Positions 47,399 to 49,145 of a stretch of 49,145 bases of DNA are shown piece after piece; positions within the stretch are counted from its first letter, which is position 1, and each line of letters begins with the position of its first letter. A model generated the notes under the pieces. It made no database searches, was not told the origin of the DNA, and worked only from the letters and a program-made list of their open reading frames with translations. The stretch lies in the NCBI GenBank assembly GCA_022565335.1, contig JAIUMY010000012.1, positions 1 to 49,145 on the forward strand, given 5' to 3'. Position numbers and translations under genes: made by a program. The DNA is from Opitutales bacterium (GTDB lineage Bacteria > Verrucomicrobiota > Verrucomicrobiia > Opitutales > T3Sed10-336).

Positions 47399-48730
47399 TC
47401 ACCCGGAACGCCTCCGCTCGCCGGAGTGCTGCAGGTGTTCCTGTTTCCATCCGGCGGCGCTGAGAATCATATCGGCCAGAATATAGCCGGCGGCGGCGGC
47501 AAGAATGCCATTGACCGGCGGCACCCCGGGAGAAAAATAAGCCGCGGCGGCGCCGATCACATAACCCGCCAGGCCGGAAAAATTAAATTTTTTCATCCTA
47601 ACCGAGCTAAGCAGGGGGTATTGCCCTTTGTGCTTATAAAAAAAGTCGGCCATGATCACCCCGCCAATGGGGGGTATAAAGGTGCCCAGAAGCAGGAGCC
47701 ACGGAACCAACCAGTCATAGAAACCAAGAACCGCCAGAACCGTGCCGATCGCCGCACCGATAATGGTCAGGGTCTTTCTCTTCTCGCTGCGAAACAAATT
47801 GCACCCGGCCACCGAGAAATTGTAAACGGTGTTGTCCTGCGTGGTCCAAATATTCAAAAAGAGCATCAGGATTCCGGCAAAAAGCAGCCCCTGCAGAGCC
47901 AGCACCTCTACGATGTCGGCTTGCTGGTAAACCATCGCCCCGAAGGCGCCGGTAAAGATCATGAGCCCATTGCCTACAAAGAAGGCCAACAAACTGGCAA
48001 TGACCGCAATTTTACCACTTTTGGCGAATCGGGTCCAGTTGGTCGCCTGGGTGCCTCCACTAACGAAGGTGCCAAAAACAATCGTTATCGCAGCACCGAG
48101 GGTCAGCGATTCAACCGGTTCCAGCGAAAGCAACCCCGCCAGGCCGCCGGCGTCACGACTGGCGATGGTGAAACTCCAGAAAAGGAGAACCAGCATCAAG
48201 GGAACAGAAACCAGCGATAGCCTCTCCAGTCCCCGGTAACCAACCAAGGCGGTCCAGCAAAAGGCCAGGCCAAAGAAAATCATCAAGGGAATGGTGAGCC
48301 CTTGCGGCCAGGAGAGCAGGCGTACAAAAACCAGCGCAATTGTCGCCGTGCCCCAGGCATACCAACCGACCTGGGTAAACCCTAGAACGAAATCCGGCCA
48401 CCGGCTCCCCGTATCACCAAAGCTGAAACGCGCCAACAAGACCGAGTTGAGGCCGGTCTTGAAGGCAATAAACCCCAGCGCGGCAACATAGGCGCCCAGC
48501 AGAAGATTCCCCAGCGCGATCACCCACATCAACTGACCGAAGGGAAAGGCGACCCCCAGACTGCCCCCGCCCCACATGGTCGCGGTAAAGAAGGTGAACC
48601 CCAGGAGAACCACCGAGGTAGACCAAAGGCTCTTACGATAGTCCATCGGGACCTCCATCAAGGGAAAATCCTGAAGCGCCTCGGCCGAGGTGATGGGGCT
48701 GCGATCGTGTAAAGTCTCCTCGTTACTCAT
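47399..48730 (-). CDS. CodB-like cytosine/purine permease (NCS1 family)
   Basis: RKSLWSTSVVLLGFTFFTATMWGGGSLGVAFPFGQLMWVIALGNLLLGAYVAALGFIAFKTGLNSVLLARFSFGDTGSRWPDFVLGFTQVGWYAWG; NIWTTQDNTVYNFSVAG. Confidence 0.85.
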   Translation of the reverse strand: MSNEETLHDRSPITSAEALQDFPLMEVPMDYRKSLWSTSVVLLGFTFFTATMWGGGSLGVAFPFGQLMWVIALGNLLLGAYVAALGFIAFKTGLNSVLLARFSFGDTGSRWPDFVLGFTQVGWYAWGTATIALVFVRLLSWPQGLTIPLMIFFGLAFCWTALVGYRGLERLSLVSVPLMLVLLFWSFTIASRDAGGLAGLLSLEPVESLTLGAAITIVFGTFVSGGTQATNWTRFAKSGKIAVIASLLAFFVGNGLMIFTGAFGAMVYQQADIVEVLALQGLLFAGILMLFLNIWTTQDNTVYNFSVAGCNLFRSEKRKTLTIIGAAIGTVLAVLGFYDWLVPWLLLLGTFIPPIGGVIMADFFYKHKGQYPLLSSVRMKKFNFSGLAGYVIGAAAAYFSPGVPPVNGILAAAAGYILADMILSAAGWKQEHLQHSGERRRSG

Positions 48731-48859
48731 AAAGCTTTTAGGTTCAGAATTCCCTGCGCCTTGGCCAGCATTAAATATTCCATGCGGAGGCCGGGTTTCA
48801 CTCCGACAGGCGGTTTCCCTTATAGAAAAATTCTTTCCTCACTTGTCGGGCCACTTGAC

Positions 48860-48990
48860 GAAGCGTCGCCCGTGGAGACCTGCGCTCCGGCCAAAGCTTG
48901 GCGCAGGCACCGGAGAGGGCGTTCCCTTCGAAAACCCTTCAGCGTTCCTCGCCGCGACGGCATCGCCCAAGGGCGAGCCCTGCCGCAAGA
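48860..48990 (-). repeat. ~130-bp structured intergenic repeat, copy 2 (inverted)
   Basis: 48952-48981 is the reverse complement of AGGGCTCGCCCTTGGGCGATGCCGTCGCGG, 27/30 identical to 42046-42075; further similarity through the GGTCTCCAC segment. Confidence 0.8.
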
Positions 48991-49100
48991 CCGCCGCTGC
49001 CCCTGGAGGGGCGAGTCTAGCCTCAGAACTCTTGATTCCAGTGAGGTAAAAGTGACACCAATGGAAATTTTTTGGGGTTGAAAGCACACGCATTTGACAA

Positions 49101-49145
49101 GTCCCAGAGGGACGGTAAGAGGATAGCCGTGGATGAAAATCCACG
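49101..49145 (+). repeat. Partial copy (C) of three-hairpin palindromic repeat: H1 + H2, cut at window end
   Basis: H1 GTCCC-AGA-GGGAC 49101-49113; H2 CGTGGAT-GAAA-ATCCACG 49128-49145. Confidence 0.8.

Noticed and set aside
47264-48220. 318-aa plus-strand ORF over the permease gene
   Set aside because: Antisense shadow, basic low-complexity translation.
1-49145. Whole window as a circular element, because the ends overlap by 8 bp (AATCCACG)
   Set aside because: The overlap lies in a repeat hairpin and the content is housekeeping metabolism; a repeat-induced contig break is more likely.
1-49145. Window-end repeats as ends of a composite transposon
   Set aside because: No transposase, and the interior is core genes; the repeats look like dispersed intergenic palindromes.
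1-49145. tRNA or rRNA genes
   Set aside because: GTTCGA-like matches were inside coding or non-cloverleaf contexts; no full structure was recognised by eye (a tRNAscan-SE run would settle it).

Overview
The 49,145-bp window looks like mostly core chromosome from a Verrucomicrobiota bacterium, plausibly Opitutae (taxonomy inferred from gene content and style only). It is densely coding. I saw no rRNA, tRNA, CRISPR array, prophage or transposase gene. Recognisable genes: pheA, scpB, ilvD, pgi, rsmI, a hybrid-like PAS histidine kinase with a receiver protein, a circularly permuted ATP-grasp/alpha-E pair, a pyruvate dehydrogenase E1alpha-E1beta-E2 operon, a Nudix hydrolase, a five-gene type IV pilus-like operon, an STT3-like membrane protein, a giant LTD/CotH protein, a stand-alone 5'-3' exonuclease, a BCCT transporter, a PagL-like outer-membrane protein, a LysM protein, parB, a SulP transporter, miaB, gmk, a GT4-like glycosyltransferase, an Na/Pi symporter with PhoU, an HlyD/ABC exporter pair and a CodB-like permease. 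Most interesting signals: (1) 17155-24292, a five-gene locus that I read as a divergent counterpart of the Akkermansia Amuc_1102-1098 locus, with a PilM-PilN fusion and an Amuc_1100-like protein; (2) a three-hairpin palindromic repeat at both window ends with conserved inter-hairpin spacing but diverged spacer sequence; (3) a ~130-bp intergenic repeat present as two inverted copies with a compensatory base-pair change in a hairpin; (4) a structured leader with mutually exclusive pairings upstream of the BCCT transporter; (5) a MITE-like 133-bp element. No database searches or folding calculations were run; homology calls come from motif recognition.
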